A model generated the notes under the pieces. The model was given only the letters and a program-made list of their open reading frames with translations, was not told the DNA's origin and ran no database searches. DNA of 48,004 nucleotides from Butyrivibrio sp. (lineage in GTDB: Bacteria > Bacillota > Clostridia > Lachnospirales > Lachnospiraceae): contig JAILPB010000050.1 in the NCBI GenBank assembly GCA_024690485.1, positions 1-48,004 on the forward strand, in the 5' to 3' direction. Position numbers and translations under genes: made by a program. Shown here one piece after another: positions 18,976-27,863 of this stretch (positions within the stretch are counted from its first letter, which is position 1; each line of letters begins with the position of its first letter).

Positions 18976-19935
18976 ATGAAAATTGATGAACTCTTAACAG
19001 GAGTAAATACAGTTGGTATAAGCGGACATGTTCGCCCTGATGGAGACTGCATCGGTTCCAATATTGCATTATATCTGTATATTAAAAGGAATTTTCCTAA
19101 TATCAGGGTGGATTTATTTTTACAGAAAATCCCGGGAGAGTATCTGTTCTTGGAAGGTACTGAAGAGATCAACTCCGACTACAGCACAGATGTGGATTCC
19201 TATGATGTTTTCTTTGCAATAGATTGTGGAAAAGAAAGACTTGGAGATTCCGAGAAGTTCTTTGACAACGCTAAGAAAAAGGTAAATATCGACCACCACA
19301 TGAGCAATCAAGGTACCGGTGATGAGAACTACATCGTACCCACAGCAAGCTCTGCATGTGAGCTTGTCTATGATGTCATTGATAAAGATAAAATTGATTT
19401 GGATATTGCAAAAGCACTTTATACCGGAATCATCACTGATACAGGCGTACTTAAGTATTCAAATACATCACCTAAGACGCTTACGGTGGTTGCAGATCTT
19501 ATCAAATTTGACTTCGAGTTTGGAGCTCTTGTTGATCATGTTTTTTTTGAAAAGACATATCATCAGAATCAGATTCTTGGAAGAGCACTTCTTGAGAGTT
19601 ACCTTTTCATGGATGGAAAGTGCATTGTCTCAGTTGTTTCTCAGCAGACAATGGATTTGTATCAGGTAGAATCAAGTGACCTCGATGGAATAGTAAGTCA
19701 GCTCCTTCTTACAACAGGAACGGAGTGCGCTATATTCATGTATGAGCTTGAGACCATGAAGTATAAGGTTAGCCTTCGTTCAAAAGGCCAGGTTAATGTG
19801 GCAAAGATTGCAGAGCTTTTTGGTGGTGGCGGTCATGCAAGGGCTGCAGGATGCACCATGAATGGAACTCAGCATGACGTAATTAACAGCTTGTCTGAAT
19901 ACATTGACCGTGAACTTAAGGGAATCGGTGTGTGA
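18976..19935 (+). CDS. nrnA: DHH-family nanoRNase / pAp phosphatase NrnA
   Basis: DHH-DHHA1 phosphoesterase that degrades very short RNAs and/or hydrolyses 3'-phosphoadenosine 5'-phosphate. 319 residues. Metal motifs: RPDGDCIGSN near residue 21, AIDCG near 80, the DHHMSNQG motif near 97, and ITDTGVLKYSNTSP. The C-terminal DHHA1 domain ends in GGGGHARAAGC. ATG 18976 follows GAGGGACACAG. Its position between rbfA and truB is conserved in Firmicutes. Confidence 0.94.
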   Translation: MKIDELLTGVNTVGISGHVRPDGDCIGSNIALYLYIKRNFPNIRVDLFLQKIPGEYLFLEGTEEINSDYSTDVDSYDVFFAIDCGKERLGDSEKFFDNAKKKVNIDHHMSNQGTGDENYIVPTASSACELVYDVIDKDKIDLDIAKALYTGIITDTGVLKYSNTSPKTLTVVADLIKFDFEFGALVDHVFFEKTYHQNQILGRALLESYLFMDGKCIVSVVSQQTMDLYQVESSDLDGIVSQLLLTTGTECAIFMYELETMKYKVSLRSKGQVNVAKIAELFGGGGHARAAGCTMNGTQHDVINSLSEYIDRELKGIGV

Positions 19936-19998
19936 TTTTTAATATATCGAAAAAAATGTGGATGAATCATAAGTCTGCTGTGCATAAAGGGAAAATGA

Positions 19999-20952
19999 AT
20001 GTATAACGGATTAATTAATGTTTATAAGGAGGCAGGCTACACATCAAGCGATGTTGTGGCGCGCCTCCGCGGCATTTTAAAAATGAGAAAGATCGGACAT
20101 ACAGGGACTCTGGATCCGGATGCGGTCGGAGTCCTTGTTGTTTGTGTGGGAAATGGCACGAAGCTTTGTGACATGCTGACAGACCATGACAAAGAGTACA
20201 TTGCTGTCTGCAGACTGGGTGTAACAACTGATACCCAGGACATGTCAGGAAGAGTTATATCTGAAAGTGAAGTCAATGTGACAAGCGAGCAGCTTCATGA
20301 GGCTGTAAAGAAGTTTGTTGGTGAATACGATCAGATTCCGCCTATGTATTCTGCTATAAAAATAAACGGTAAAAAGCTCTATGAACTTGCAAGAGAAGGC
20401 AAGGAAGTAGAGAGAAAGCCCAGAAGAATCAACATTCAGGCAATTACCATTTTGGATGAGTCACATCTTCAGGATGAGCACATTTTTACTATGGAAGTTA
20501 AGTGCTCTAAGGGTACATATATCAGAACTCTCTGCAATGATATAGGAGAAGCCCTTGGATGCGGCGCTGCTATGGAGCATCTGACAAGAACAGCGGTGGG
20601 AAGCTTCCATCTTGAGACAGCTCATACCCTTGACCAGATCGAGCAGCTAAGAGACGCAGGCAGAGTAGAGGAGATTGTGGCTTCTACAGAGAGTCTTTTC
20701 AGGGATTTGGATTATTGCATCGTGAAAGATGATTTCAGACGAATGCTTGAAAATGGTAACGGTTTTAAGGTATCGAATCTTGTAAGTGAAGCTCCGGAGG
20801 ATGAGGAGGATTTTATTGAATCTGAAAAGCTCTATGCTGATGGAACCAGGGTTCGCGTTTATGCAGAGGATGGAACATTCTTTGGAATATACAAGTGCGA
20901 TGAGAGAACAGGCCAGTTCAGGGTTGAGAAGTTCTTTTACACCTCGCAATAA
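19999..20952 (+). CDS. truB: tRNA pseudouridine-55 synthase
   Basis: Isomerises U55 in the T-loop of tRNAs. 317 residues. The catalytic motif is GHTGTLDPDAVGVLVVCVG with the nucleophile Asp in TLDP; YSAIKINGKKLYELAREG and KCSKGTYIRTLCND are also typical. ATG 19999 follows AAAGGGAAAATGA. The C-terminal part from about residue 240 is less conserved but in frame. Confidence 0.96.
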   Translation: MYNGLINVYKEAGYTSSDVVARLRGILKMRKIGHTGTLDPDAVGVLVVCVGNGTKLCDMLTDHDKEYIAVCRLGVTTDTQDMSGRVISESEVNVTSEQLHEAVKKFVGEYDQIPPMYSAIKINGKKLYELAREGKEVERKPRRINIQAITILDESHLQDEHIFTMEVKCSKGTYIRTLCNDIGEALGCGAAMEHLTRTAVGSFHLETAHTLDQIEQLRDAGRVEEIVASTESLFRDLDYCIVKDDFRRMLENGNGFKVSNLVSEAPEDEEDFIESEKLYADGTRVRVYAEDGTFFGIYKCDERTGQFRVEKFFYTSQ

Positions 20953-21014
20953 GAAATACACGGATAAAGAGCGGTGCTGTGGCAATTACTTTCCTGCAGC
21001 ATCCGGGAGGTAAT

Positions 21015-22007
21015 ATGCGGATAATATCCGGGACTAAACAATTTCATATAGAGGATAAGACCGCTGTTGCTATCGGTAAGTTTGATGGTATCCACATGGG
21101 CCATCAGAAACTTTTAAATCATATCCTTGATAAAAAAGAAAAGGGAATGAAAGCTGTTATTTTCACCTTTGATCCTTCACCTGCAGTATTTTTTGCAGAA
21201 GCACGCAAAGTAAGGCATAGTGAGGCATTTAATGGCGAGAACAGTGAAGCATCAAAAGAAAAAAACATGATGCTTACGCAGCTTTTAACAAGGGATGAGA
21301 AGAGACGAAAGTTTGAAAAACTGGGAATAGATATCCTTATAGAATATCCCATGGATGCGGAGACAGCCCATACAGCTCCTGAGGATTTTGTCAGAAAAAT
21401 TCTTCATGAACAGCTAAATGCTGCATATATAGCTGCAGGCGATGACTTATCTTATGGTTACAAGGGAAAGGGTGATTTTGCTCTTTTAAATAAACTTGCA
21501 CCGGAGCTTGGTTACAGGACTCATGCCATTAAAAAGCTTCAGATGTTTGATAGGGACGTAAGTTCCAGCTTTATAAAAGAAGAAATAATCAAAGCTGAGA
21601 TGAGCCGTGCTACAGAGCTTCTTGGCGAAAGCTATTATGTTGGCGGAATCGTTGAACATGGGAAAAAGCTTGGCAGAACAATAGGTTTTCCTACAGTAAA
21701 TATATTGCCTCCGGATGAAAAATGCCTTCCACCCTTTGGAGTGTATTTCTCAGAAGTGAGAATAGACGGGAAAAAATATCAAGGAATGACCAACATAGGC
21801 TGCAGACCTACTGTTTCCAATAATGGGCAGGTCAGTGTTGAGACTTATATCTATGATTTTGAGGATGATCTCTACGGAAAATATCTGGAGATAGCGCTGC
21901 TTACCTTCCATAGAAGTGAGCAAAAATTCCCCACAGTTGAGGCCCTTAAAGCCCAGATGAACCAGGACCTTCAGGCTGGCAGGAACTATTTCAATTTGGA
22001 ATATTAA
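21015..22007 (+). CDS. ribF: Bifunctional riboflavin kinase / FAD synthetase
   Basis: Converts riboflavin to FMN and then FAD. 330 residues. The N-terminal adenylyltransferase domain has AIGKFDGIHMGHQKLL and FTFDPSP; the C-terminal kinase domain has GKKLGRTIGFPTVNI and GVYFSEV. ATG 21015 follows GGGAGG; an in-frame GTG at 20979 lacks a ribosome site. An unusual Glu/Lys-rich stretch (about 63-80) lies within the first domain. Last gene of the rimP operon, ending tail-to-tail with the channel gene. Confidence 0.95.
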   Translation: MRIISGTKQFHIEDKTAVAIGKFDGIHMGHQKLLNHILDKKEKGMKAVIFTFDPSPAVFFAEARKVRHSEAFNGENSEASKEKNMMLTQLLTRDEKRRKFEKLGIDILIEYPMDAETAHTAPEDFVRKILHEQLNAAYIAAGDDLSYGYKGKGDFALLNKLAPELGYRTHAIKKLQMFDRDVSSSFIKEEIIKAEMSRATELLGESYYVGGIVEHGKKLGRTIGFPTVNILPPDEKCLPPFGVYFSEVRIDGKKYQGMTNIGCRPTVSNNGQVSVETYIYDFEDDLYGKYLEIALLTFHRSEQKFPTVEALKAQMNQDLQAGRNYFNLEY

Positions 22008-22021
22008 GCTTCGGCATAGAG

Positions 22022-22750
22022 TTATAGCTCGTACTTGGATTTTTTTCTGCGGATTTCTTCCATGTAGGCTGCAGTAATGATACCGGTTGGAAGGGCTATC
22101 ACAGCCATACCCACCAGGGCAGAGAACATAGTTATAATTCTTCCGACTGTGGTTACAGGTGAGATGTCTCCGTAACCGATTGTTGTAATTGAGATGGTTG
22201 CCCAGTAGATGGCATCCAGAAATGAGTTAAACAGATCGGGCTCTAGTTGGAAAATAAGCATGGCGGAGATGATTATATAAATAACGATCAGAATGAGAAC
22301 AGCCCCAAGCTGCTTTCTGACTTTTCGAAGTACATTGGCAATGACTACCATTGTTTTTGAATAACGGACCAGCTTTACAATTCTGAATGCTCTGAATAGC
22401 CTGAAAAGGCGAAGTGTGCTGTTTACGGGCAATATAATATATAGAATCGGAAGCATGGAGAGAAGGTCGATTATTGCAAGGGGAGACAGAATATAAGCTA
22501 TGTAGGCTCTTATATGCTTATAACCCATCTTATAATCTGCAGTATATATGCGAGCTACATAATCAATGAAAAAGATTATGAATGTGAAGATGTCGATCTG
22601 AGTCGTGTACATGCTCTCTGTTTTCATGGCAAGAGGAATCAGACCGACTATTACGGTGCAGGCCATAAGTGTATCGTAAGCTTTTGATGATGAATCTCCA
22701 ATGCTGGAAGCTTCTAAGACTTCATAAGTTCTTTTTTTGAAATTGCTCAT
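22022..22750 (-). CDS. Voltage-gated-type potassium channel
   Basis: 242-residue six-helix cation channel. The selectivity filter is TTIGYGDISP between two C-terminal hydrophobic segments, and an S4-like voltage-sensor helix with arginines every third position is visible in RLFRLFRAFRIVKLVRYSK (about residues 110-130). A filter TIGYGD indicates K+ selectivity, as in KvAP/Kv-like prokaryotic channels. There is no C-terminal RCK or cyclic-nucleotide domain. The start has AAAAGGATAAAAAC upstream on the minus strand. It is on the opposite strand to the flanking operons, with a small membrane-protein gene just upstream. Confidence 0.93.
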   Translation of the reverse strand: MSNFKKRTYEVLEASSIGDSSSKAYDTLMACTVIVGLIPLAMKTESMYTTQIDIFTFIIFFIDYVARIYTADYKMGYKHIRAYIAYILSPLAIIDLLSMLPILYIILPVNSTLRLFRLFRAFRIVKLVRYSKTMVVIANVLRKVRKQLGAVLILIVIYIIISAMLIFQLEPDLFNSFLDAIYWATISITTIGYGDISPVTTVGRIITMFSALVGMAVIALPTGIITAAYMEEIRRKKSKYEL

Positions 22751-22843
22751 GTTTTTATCCTTTTCATATACAGATATACTCTGGGAACGGATTTTGAAAG
22801 TTCATCGCTTTATGCGGCTTTTGTGAGTATGTATAGCTCTGAC

Positions 22844-23005
22844 CTACGGATTGATGATCGCTATAATGCCAAGGATTATGAGTAGCACAGATAAAATCCG
22901 GCATAGCAGCACAAAAAGAAAACGAACATTGTTGGAAGAGTCTTTGATGATTCCGGAATCAGTAATAAATTCTTTAGATTTGTCATTGTTTTTATCAGTG
23001 ATCAT
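22844..23005 (-). CDS. Small membrane protein, 53 residues
   Basis: A short open frame on the minus strand. ATG (complement of 23003-23005) is preceded by GGAGG at ideal spacing. The protein starts MITDKNNDKSKEFITDSG, polar and charged, and ends with a hydrophobic segment RFLFVLLCRILSVLLIILG followed by IIAIINP, long enough for one membrane helix. On the minus strand a TATAAT lies upstream. It is co-oriented with the channel gene, 93 bp ahead of it, so it may share transcription and could be an accessory peptide; that is inference. No family recognised. Confidence 0.65.
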   Translation of the reverse strand: MITDKNNDKSKEFITDSGIIKDSSNNVRFLFVLLCRILSVLLIILGIIAIINP

Positions 23006-23113
23006 AATAACCTCCATCTATTTATGAGGTTTACAGTTGCTATTATTATATCAAAATAGCGATATATGTTCTACGATTTTTAATCTTGAGACAGGCCGAA
23101 GTTATTTCGGTGC

Positions 23114-23142
23114 TTTACATTTATAGATAGCTATGATAAAAT
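23114..23142 (+). promoter_or_regulatory. Promoter of rpsO (and pnp)
   Basis: TTTACA (23114-23119), 17-bp spacer, TAAAAT (23137-23142). About 105 bases of leader follow before rpsO. That length would fit a leader where S15 represses its own synthesis, but I could not match a known S15-binding fold. Confidence 0.75.
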
Positions 23143-23253
23143 CAATTGGTTTCTCATGTGAGGAACTAGTAGTAATTACCTTATACTCGGATCGAGGCTT
23201 CTCCAGCCACTTCCTGGTATTGGGCAGATCGAAATTATAAAGGAGAAAAAGAA

Positions 23254-23520
23254 ATGATCGCAAAAGAAAAGAAAACAGAAGTAATCAACCAGTTTGCAAG
23301 ACAGGCTGGCGACACAGGATCACCGGAAGTTCAGGTAGCTATCCTTACAGCTCGTATCAAGGAGCTTAACGAGCACCTTAACGTACATCCTAAGGATCAC
23401 CACTCAAGAAGAGGTCTTCTTAAGATGGTTGGTAGAAGACGTGCTCTTCTTGCTTACCTCAAGAAGAAGGATCTTGAAAAGTATCGTAAGCTTATTGCTG
23501 ATCTTGGTCTGAGAAAGTAA
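23254..23520 (+). CDS. rpsO: 30S ribosomal protein S15
   Basis: 88 residues, standard length. The conserved core includes [17 protein letters not shown], the [22 protein letters not shown]-binding stretch and the C-terminal [12 protein letters not shown] 23254 follows AAAGGAGAAAAAGAA. rpsO-pnp is a widely conserved pair. Confidence 0.98.
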   Translation: MIAKEKKTEVINQFARQAGDTGSPEVQVAILTARIKELNEHLNVHPKDHHSRRGLLKMVGRRRALLAYLKKKDLEKYRKLIADLGLRK

Positions 23521-23522
23521 TG

Positions 23523-23575
23523 AAAATAAGGCGGGGTACCGATTCGCGTCGGTTTATTCCGCCTTATTTTTACTA
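23523..23575 (+). terminator. Terminator or attenuator between rpsO and pnp
   Basis: AAAATAAGGCGG (23523-23534) pairs with CCGCCTTATTTT (23559-23570), with an inner ACCGA/TCGGT stem, followed by TTAC. It separates rpsO from pnp, so pnp expression probably depends on read-through or hairpin processing; rpsO-pnp hairpins are RNase III or processing sites in other bacteria. Confidence 0.8.
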
Positions 23576-23630
23576 TACAGATTTTTAAATTTTTTATGCG
23601 CCCGAGGATGGCGCAAGAAGGAGATGAATG

Positions 23631-25718
23631 ATGAAAACTTTTACAATGGAACTGGCTGGTCGTACACTCAAGGTAGAGATCGGCAAGGTCGGAAAACAGG
23701 CTAATGGCTGCGCATTCATGCAGTATGGTGACACAACAGTATTATGTACTGCTACAGCTTCAGACAAGCCAAGAGACGGAATTGATTTCTTCCCTCTTAG
23801 CGTTGAGTATGGCGAGAAATTCTACGCTGTTGGTAAATTCCCCGGAGGATTCAACAAGCGTGAGGGTAAGCCTTCTGAGAATGCAATCCTTACAAGCCGT
23901 GTTATCGACAGACCTATGAGACCTCTTTTCCCTAAGGACTATCGTAACGATGTAACAATCGAGAACATGGTAATGTCAGTTGATACCAACTGCCGTCCTG
24001 AGCTTGTAGCAATGATCGGTTCATCCATTGCTGTATCTATTTCAGATATTCCTTTTGATGGCCCCTGCGCTATGACACAGATTGGTCTTGTAGACGGTGA
24101 GTTTATTGTTAACCCTTCACAGGAGCAGTGGAATACAGGTGATATGCGCCTTACAGTTGCATCAGTTGGTCAGAAGGTAATCATGATCGAGGCTGGATGT
24201 AACGAGGTTCCTGAAGAGAAGATGAAGGAAGCTATCTATCTTGCACACGATGTAAACCTTAAGGTTATCGAGTTCATTAAGGGCATCGTTGCAGAGGTTG
24301 GTAAGCCCAAGCACTCATATGAGAGCTGCGCAGTTCCTCAGGAACTCTTTGATGCTATCAAGGAAGTTGTTCCTCAGGAAGAGATGGAGAAGGCTGTATT
24401 TACAGATGAGAAGCAGCAGCGTGAAGCTAACATTGCTGAGATCACAGACCGTCTTACCGAGAAATTTGCTGATAACGAAGAGTGGCTTGCTATCCTTGGC
24501 GAAGCTATTTACCAGTATGAGAAGAAGACAGTCAGAAAGATGATCCTTAAGGATCACAAGCGTCCTGACGGAAGACAGATCAACGAGATCCGTCCTCTTT
24601 CAGCTGAGATTGATCTTATCCCCCGTGTACATGGTTCTGCTATGTTCACTCGTGGACAGACTCAGATCTGTGACGTTACAACTCTTGCACCTCTTTCAGA
24701 GCTTCAGAAGGTTGAAGGTCTTGATGCAACAGTAACAGGCAAGAGATATATTCACCAGTACAACTTCCCTGCATATTCTGTAGGTGAGACAAAGGTTTCA
24801 AGAGGACCCGGACGTCGTGAGATCGGTCACGGTGCACTTGCTGAGAGAGCACTTCTTCCTGTGCTTCCTTCAACAGAGGAGTTCCCTTACGCAATCCGTT
24901 GCGTATCATAGACTTTTGAGTCAAACGGTTCTACATCAATGGCTTCTACATGTGCATCATGTATGTCACTTATGGCAGCCGGTGTTCCGATTAAGAAGAT
25001 GGTCGCTGGTATCAGCTGCGGTCTTGTAACAGGCGATACAGATGATGATTTCGTAGTACTTACAGATATCCAGGGTCTTGAGGACTTCTTCGGAGACATG
25101 GACTTCAAGGTAACAGGTACTAAGGATGGCATCACAGCTATCCAGATGGATATCAAGATCCACGGTCTTACAAGAGCAATCGTTGATCAGGCTATCTCAC
25201 AGTGCCGCGAAGCTCGTTTCTTTATCATGGATGAGTGCATGAGCAAGGCAATCGCTGAGCCTCGTAAGGAAGTTAACGAGTACGCTCCCAAGATCATCTC
25301 TATCGAGATTGATCCTGAGAAAATTGGTGATGTTGTTGGTCAGAGAGGTAAGACAATCAACGAGATCATCGCTCGTACAGACGTTAAGATCGACATCACA
25401 GATGACGGCAAGGTAAGCATCTGCGGTGAAGATAAGGATAAGATGCAGAAAGCCATCGATATGATCAACATCATTACAACTGAGTTCGAAAAGGGCCAGG
25501 TATTTACCGGTACAGTTGTAAGCATCAAGGAATTTGGTGCATTTGTTGAATTCGCTCCCGGAAAAGAGGGAATGGTTCACATCTCTAAGATCGCTAATGA
25601 GCGTATCGACCATGTAGAAGATGTTCTTACACTTGGCGATGAAGTTAAGGTTGTTTGCCTTGGCAAGGATCGCATGGGCAGAATCAGCTTCTCAATGAAG
25701 GATGTAGCTCAGAAGTAA
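23631..25718 (+). pseudogene. pnp: Polynucleotide phosphorylase gene interrupted by an in-frame amber codon
   Basis: 3'-5' phosphorolytic exoribonuclease and degradosome component. Codon 427 (24909-24911) is TAG. The sequence before it ends in the second RNase PH core (RREIGHGALAERALLPVLP, YAIRCVS) and resumes in the same frame as TFESNGSTSMASTC, the segment that normally reads VSE-x-x-ESNGS-x-SMAS. So only one residue, normally Glu, is lost; GAG to TAG is a single base change. The rest is intact, with the second-core active site, KH (GDVVGQRGKTINEI) and S1 (GAFVEFAPGKEGMVHISKI) domains; total about 695 codons. A truncated product would lack the second catalytic half and all RNA-binding domains. 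No good ribosome site precedes the in-frame ATG at 24939. Base-call error, true pseudogene or read-through remain open. Confidence 0.9.
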
Positions 25719-25767
25719 TCCTGCGATTGGGTAATATGCCAAATGTAGGTATTATATGTTAAAATAT

Positions 25768-25809
25768 AGGGGATGCGATGTATTTCATCGTGTCCTCTTT
25801 TTTCTTTTT
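25768..25809 (+). terminator. Strong terminator after pnp
   Basis: A 13-bp stem, AGGGGATGCGATG (25768-25780) with CATCGTGTCCTCT (25786-25798), including G-U pairs, and a five-base loop, followed by a long T-rich run. Confidence 0.9.
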
Positions 25810-25846
25810 AGAATAAATTCTTCAGAAAGCTTTTTAGGAGGTAAAA

Positions 25847-26998
25847 ATGGGAAGAATATTTTTGATCGTACTTGATAGCTTTGGTGTGGGCGAGGAGCCT
25901 GACGCAGCTGAGTATGGCGATTTTGACGTAAATACTATCAGATCATGTGCTACAAGTAAGTACTTTGATATGCCAAATATGGGTGCTATGGGACTTTTCA
26001 ATATAGATGGAGTTGACTGCAGACCTTCAGTAGCAAATCCCACAGCAGCTTATGGTAAGTGCCAGGAGGCAAGTAAGGATAAGGATACAACTACAGGTCA
26101 CTGGGAGATTGCAGGTCTTGTTTCTCCAAAGCCCATGCCGAAATTCCCTAACGGATTCCCTAAGGAATTCCTTGATGAGTTCAGTAAGCGCGTAGGCAGA
26201 GGCGTTATCTGCAACAAGCCCTATTCAGGAACAGCAGTAATCAATGATTACGGCGATGAGCATGTAAAGACAGGTGATCTCATTGTTTACACATCTGCAG
26301 ACAGCGTATTCCAGATTGCTGCTCACGAGGATGTTGTTCCTCTTGAGACTCTCTATGAGTATTGTCACATTGCAAGGGAGATGCTTCAGGGCGATATGGG
26401 TGTTGGTCGCGTAATCGCAAGACCTTTTGTTGGAACAAGCGGAAATTACACCAGAACACCCCATAGACATGACTACTCTCTTGAGCCGCCCAAGGACACA
26501 ATGCTTGATCTTCTTAAGAACGCAGGAAAAGAGGTCCTCGGTGTTGGTAAGATAAGAGATATCTTTGAGGGAAAAGGCCTCACAGAGTTTGTATTTACTG
26601 AGAGCAATGCTGATGGAATCGAGAAGACATTAAACTACATGGACAGAGATTTTGATGGCCTCTGTTTTGTAAATCTGGTTGATTTCGATATGCTCTATGG
26701 CCACAGAAGAGACATCGATGGCTATGCCAAGGCTCTTAACTACTTTGACAGTAAGCTTCCCGAGATGGTTGCTAAGCTCCGCGATGACGACATCATCATG
26801 ATGACCGCTGATCACGGCTGTGATCCTGCTTACACCAAGACCACAGACCACACCAGAGAGTACATTCCTTTCATCATGTATGGCAAGAATGTAACTCCTA
26901 AGAATCTCGGCACCAGAAGCAGCTTCACAGACATTGCTGCAACTGTCCTTGATTACTTTGGTATCAAGCCTACATTTGAAGGCAAGTCTATGCTGTAA
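25847..26998 (+). CDS. deoB: Phosphopentomutase
   Basis: Interconverts ribose/deoxyribose 1- and 5-phosphates in nucleoside salvage. 383 residues, alkaline-phosphatase superfamily. Metal motifs: LDSFGVGEEPDAAEYGD at the N-terminus, TTGHWEIAG, and MTADHGCDPAYTKTTDHTRE near the C-terminus. ATG 25847 follows TAGGAGGTAAAA. It is a single gene between two terminators; no nucleoside phosphorylase is adjacent. Confidence 0.96.
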   Translation: MGRIFLIVLDSFGVGEEPDAAEYGDFDVNTIRSCATSKYFDMPNMGAMGLFNIDGVDCRPSVANPTAAYGKCQEASKDKDTTTGHWEIAGLVSPKPMPKFPNGFPKEFLDEFSKRVGRGVICNKPYSGTAVINDYGDEHVKTGDLIVYTSADSVFQIAAHEDVVPLETLYEYCHIAREMLQGDMGVGRVIARPFVGTSGNYTRTPHRHDYSLEPPKDTMLDLLKNAGKEVLGVGKIRDIFEGKGLTEFVFTESNADGIEKTLNYMDRDFDGLCFVNLVDFDMLYGHRRDIDGYAKALNYFDSKLPEMVAKLRDDDIIMMTADHGCDPAYTKTTDHTREYIPFIMYGKNVTPKNLGTRSSFTDIAATVLDYFGIKPTFEGKSML

Positions 26999-27027
26999 GA
27001 TTTAGGGAATAGAGAGAATGAATTATA

Positions 27028-27080
27028 AAGTATATAGTTGTCGTAGTTAGGGTGACTGCGATGGCTATATACTTTTTTAT
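27028..27080 (+). terminator. Terminator after deoB
   Basis: AAAGTATATAG (27028-27038) pairs with CTATATACTTT (27065-27075) enclosing a second stem TCGTAGT/ACTGCGA, followed by T residues and ATT. Confidence 0.85.
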
Positions 27081-27110
27081 TGGGGCAAAATTCTGTCGTT
27101 AGAATTTTGC

Positions 27111-27539
27111 TTGTGTAATACTCAGCATGTGTGGATAAGAATAGGTGAGACAAAATCAACCTGCACACAATATGGGCAAATTGATTATGAATGCAGGAAT
27201 TGTCAGCAATTAAAACAACAGATGGTTGAAAGGGCTGCTCATAATAACAAAGAGCTGTCTAAAAAAGAACCTACTGAAACTGTGCCAGCCCTTGGTCATA
27301 AGTATGAATGGGTGATAACAAAGGAAGCGAATTATCTGCAAGATGGAGTAGAATCCTATAAATGTAAAAAATGTGGAGATATTTCAGACACAAAGACTAT
27401 TCCTCAATTACATAAAGATGGCGACCAAATCTACCAGATTCTACTTGAAGATGGAACCTATGAAACAGTTATCGGTTATTTACAGTTATTACTGGACACA
27501 AAATTTAAAATAAGAATAGTAATAGAGAACTACGAATGA
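27111..27539 (+). pseudogene. Fragment of a cysteine-pair repeat surface protein
   Basis: About 142 codons containing two copies of a Lachnospiraceae/Clostridium surface-repeat pattern: W-x-TKSTCTQYGQIDYECRNC, and later PALGHKYEW with GVESYKCKKCGD and TIPQL. These repeats usually occur in large secreted wall proteins with signal peptides. Here there is no ATG near the 5' end, no ribosome site and no signal peptide, and the frame stays open back through the deoB terminator; a TTG at 27111 is only a nominal start. I read it as the remnant of a larger gene. The last 40 residues (DGDQIYQILLEDGTYETVIG) are unlike the repeats. Confidence 0.5.
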
Positions 27540-27609
27540 TCTAACTAATTAGCAAGAAAGCCTCTTGGTCATAATGATAAAAAATATTGGCTATTAACGC
27601 CACCATTGA

Positions 27610-27717
27610 CAGAACCTGAAAGAGGCGGATGGCAGACTTGCCGACGGTGAGGAACTCAAGAACAATCTGAATTCTTCGCCGTCGGTTTTTCTATTGTGAC
27701 GCCTCTTTCAGAACCTG
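27610..27717 (+). mobile_element. 108-bp MITE-like element with terminal inverted repeats
   Basis: CTGAAAGAGGCG (27616-27627) and its perfect inverse CGCCTCTTTCAG (27700-27711) flank a terminator-like hairpin. CAGAACCTG occurs directly repeated at both outer ends (27610-27618 and 27709-27717). The layout resembles a miniature inverted-repeat element, although the direct repeats partly overlap the inverted repeats. Confidence 0.45.
27641..27690 (+). terminator. 14-bp stem hairpin with T-run
   Basis: CCGACGGTGAGGAA (27641-27654) pairs completely, with G-U wobbles, with TTCTTCGCCGTCGG (27672-27685), followed by five T residues. It is the centre of the small element above. Confidence 0.75.
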
Positions 27718-27731
27718 TAAATGGCAAGCCC

Positions 27732-27753
27732 TTCGGGTGGCTTGGGTTGCCTC
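27732..27753 (+). other. Small hairpin with TTCG tetraloop
   Basis: CAAGCCC and GGTGGCTTG flank TTCG, giving a seven-base-pair stem with one bulged T and the very stable C(UUCG)G loop. It lies between the MITE-like element and the hairpin array. The open frame across 27696-27947 passes through it and is not considered a gene. Confidence 0.5.
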
Positions 27754-27863
27754 CGGATCGGAATCTAAGAACAATCTGCCAAATGACACATCTTACGGCT
27801 GGAGATTGGCTATTGCATTATGGGAGCAAACAAATTGCGGCAGTACAAAATGGCGAGAGAAAG

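Noticed and set aside
20953-21014. FMN riboswitch before ribF
   Set aside because: Only about 60 bases separate truB and ribF, without the conserved FMN-aptamer segments; the gene is inside an operon.
24909-24911. Pyrrolysine or other programmed recoding of UAG
   Set aside because: The position is a normally conserved Glu, the sequence after it has no obvious recoding hairpin or leaky context, and TAG ends other genes here. Natural suppression cannot be excluded.
24939-25718. Separate downstream gene for the PNPase C-terminal half
   Set aside because: Same frame as the upstream half and no convincing ribosome site before the ATG; best read as part of one interrupted gene.
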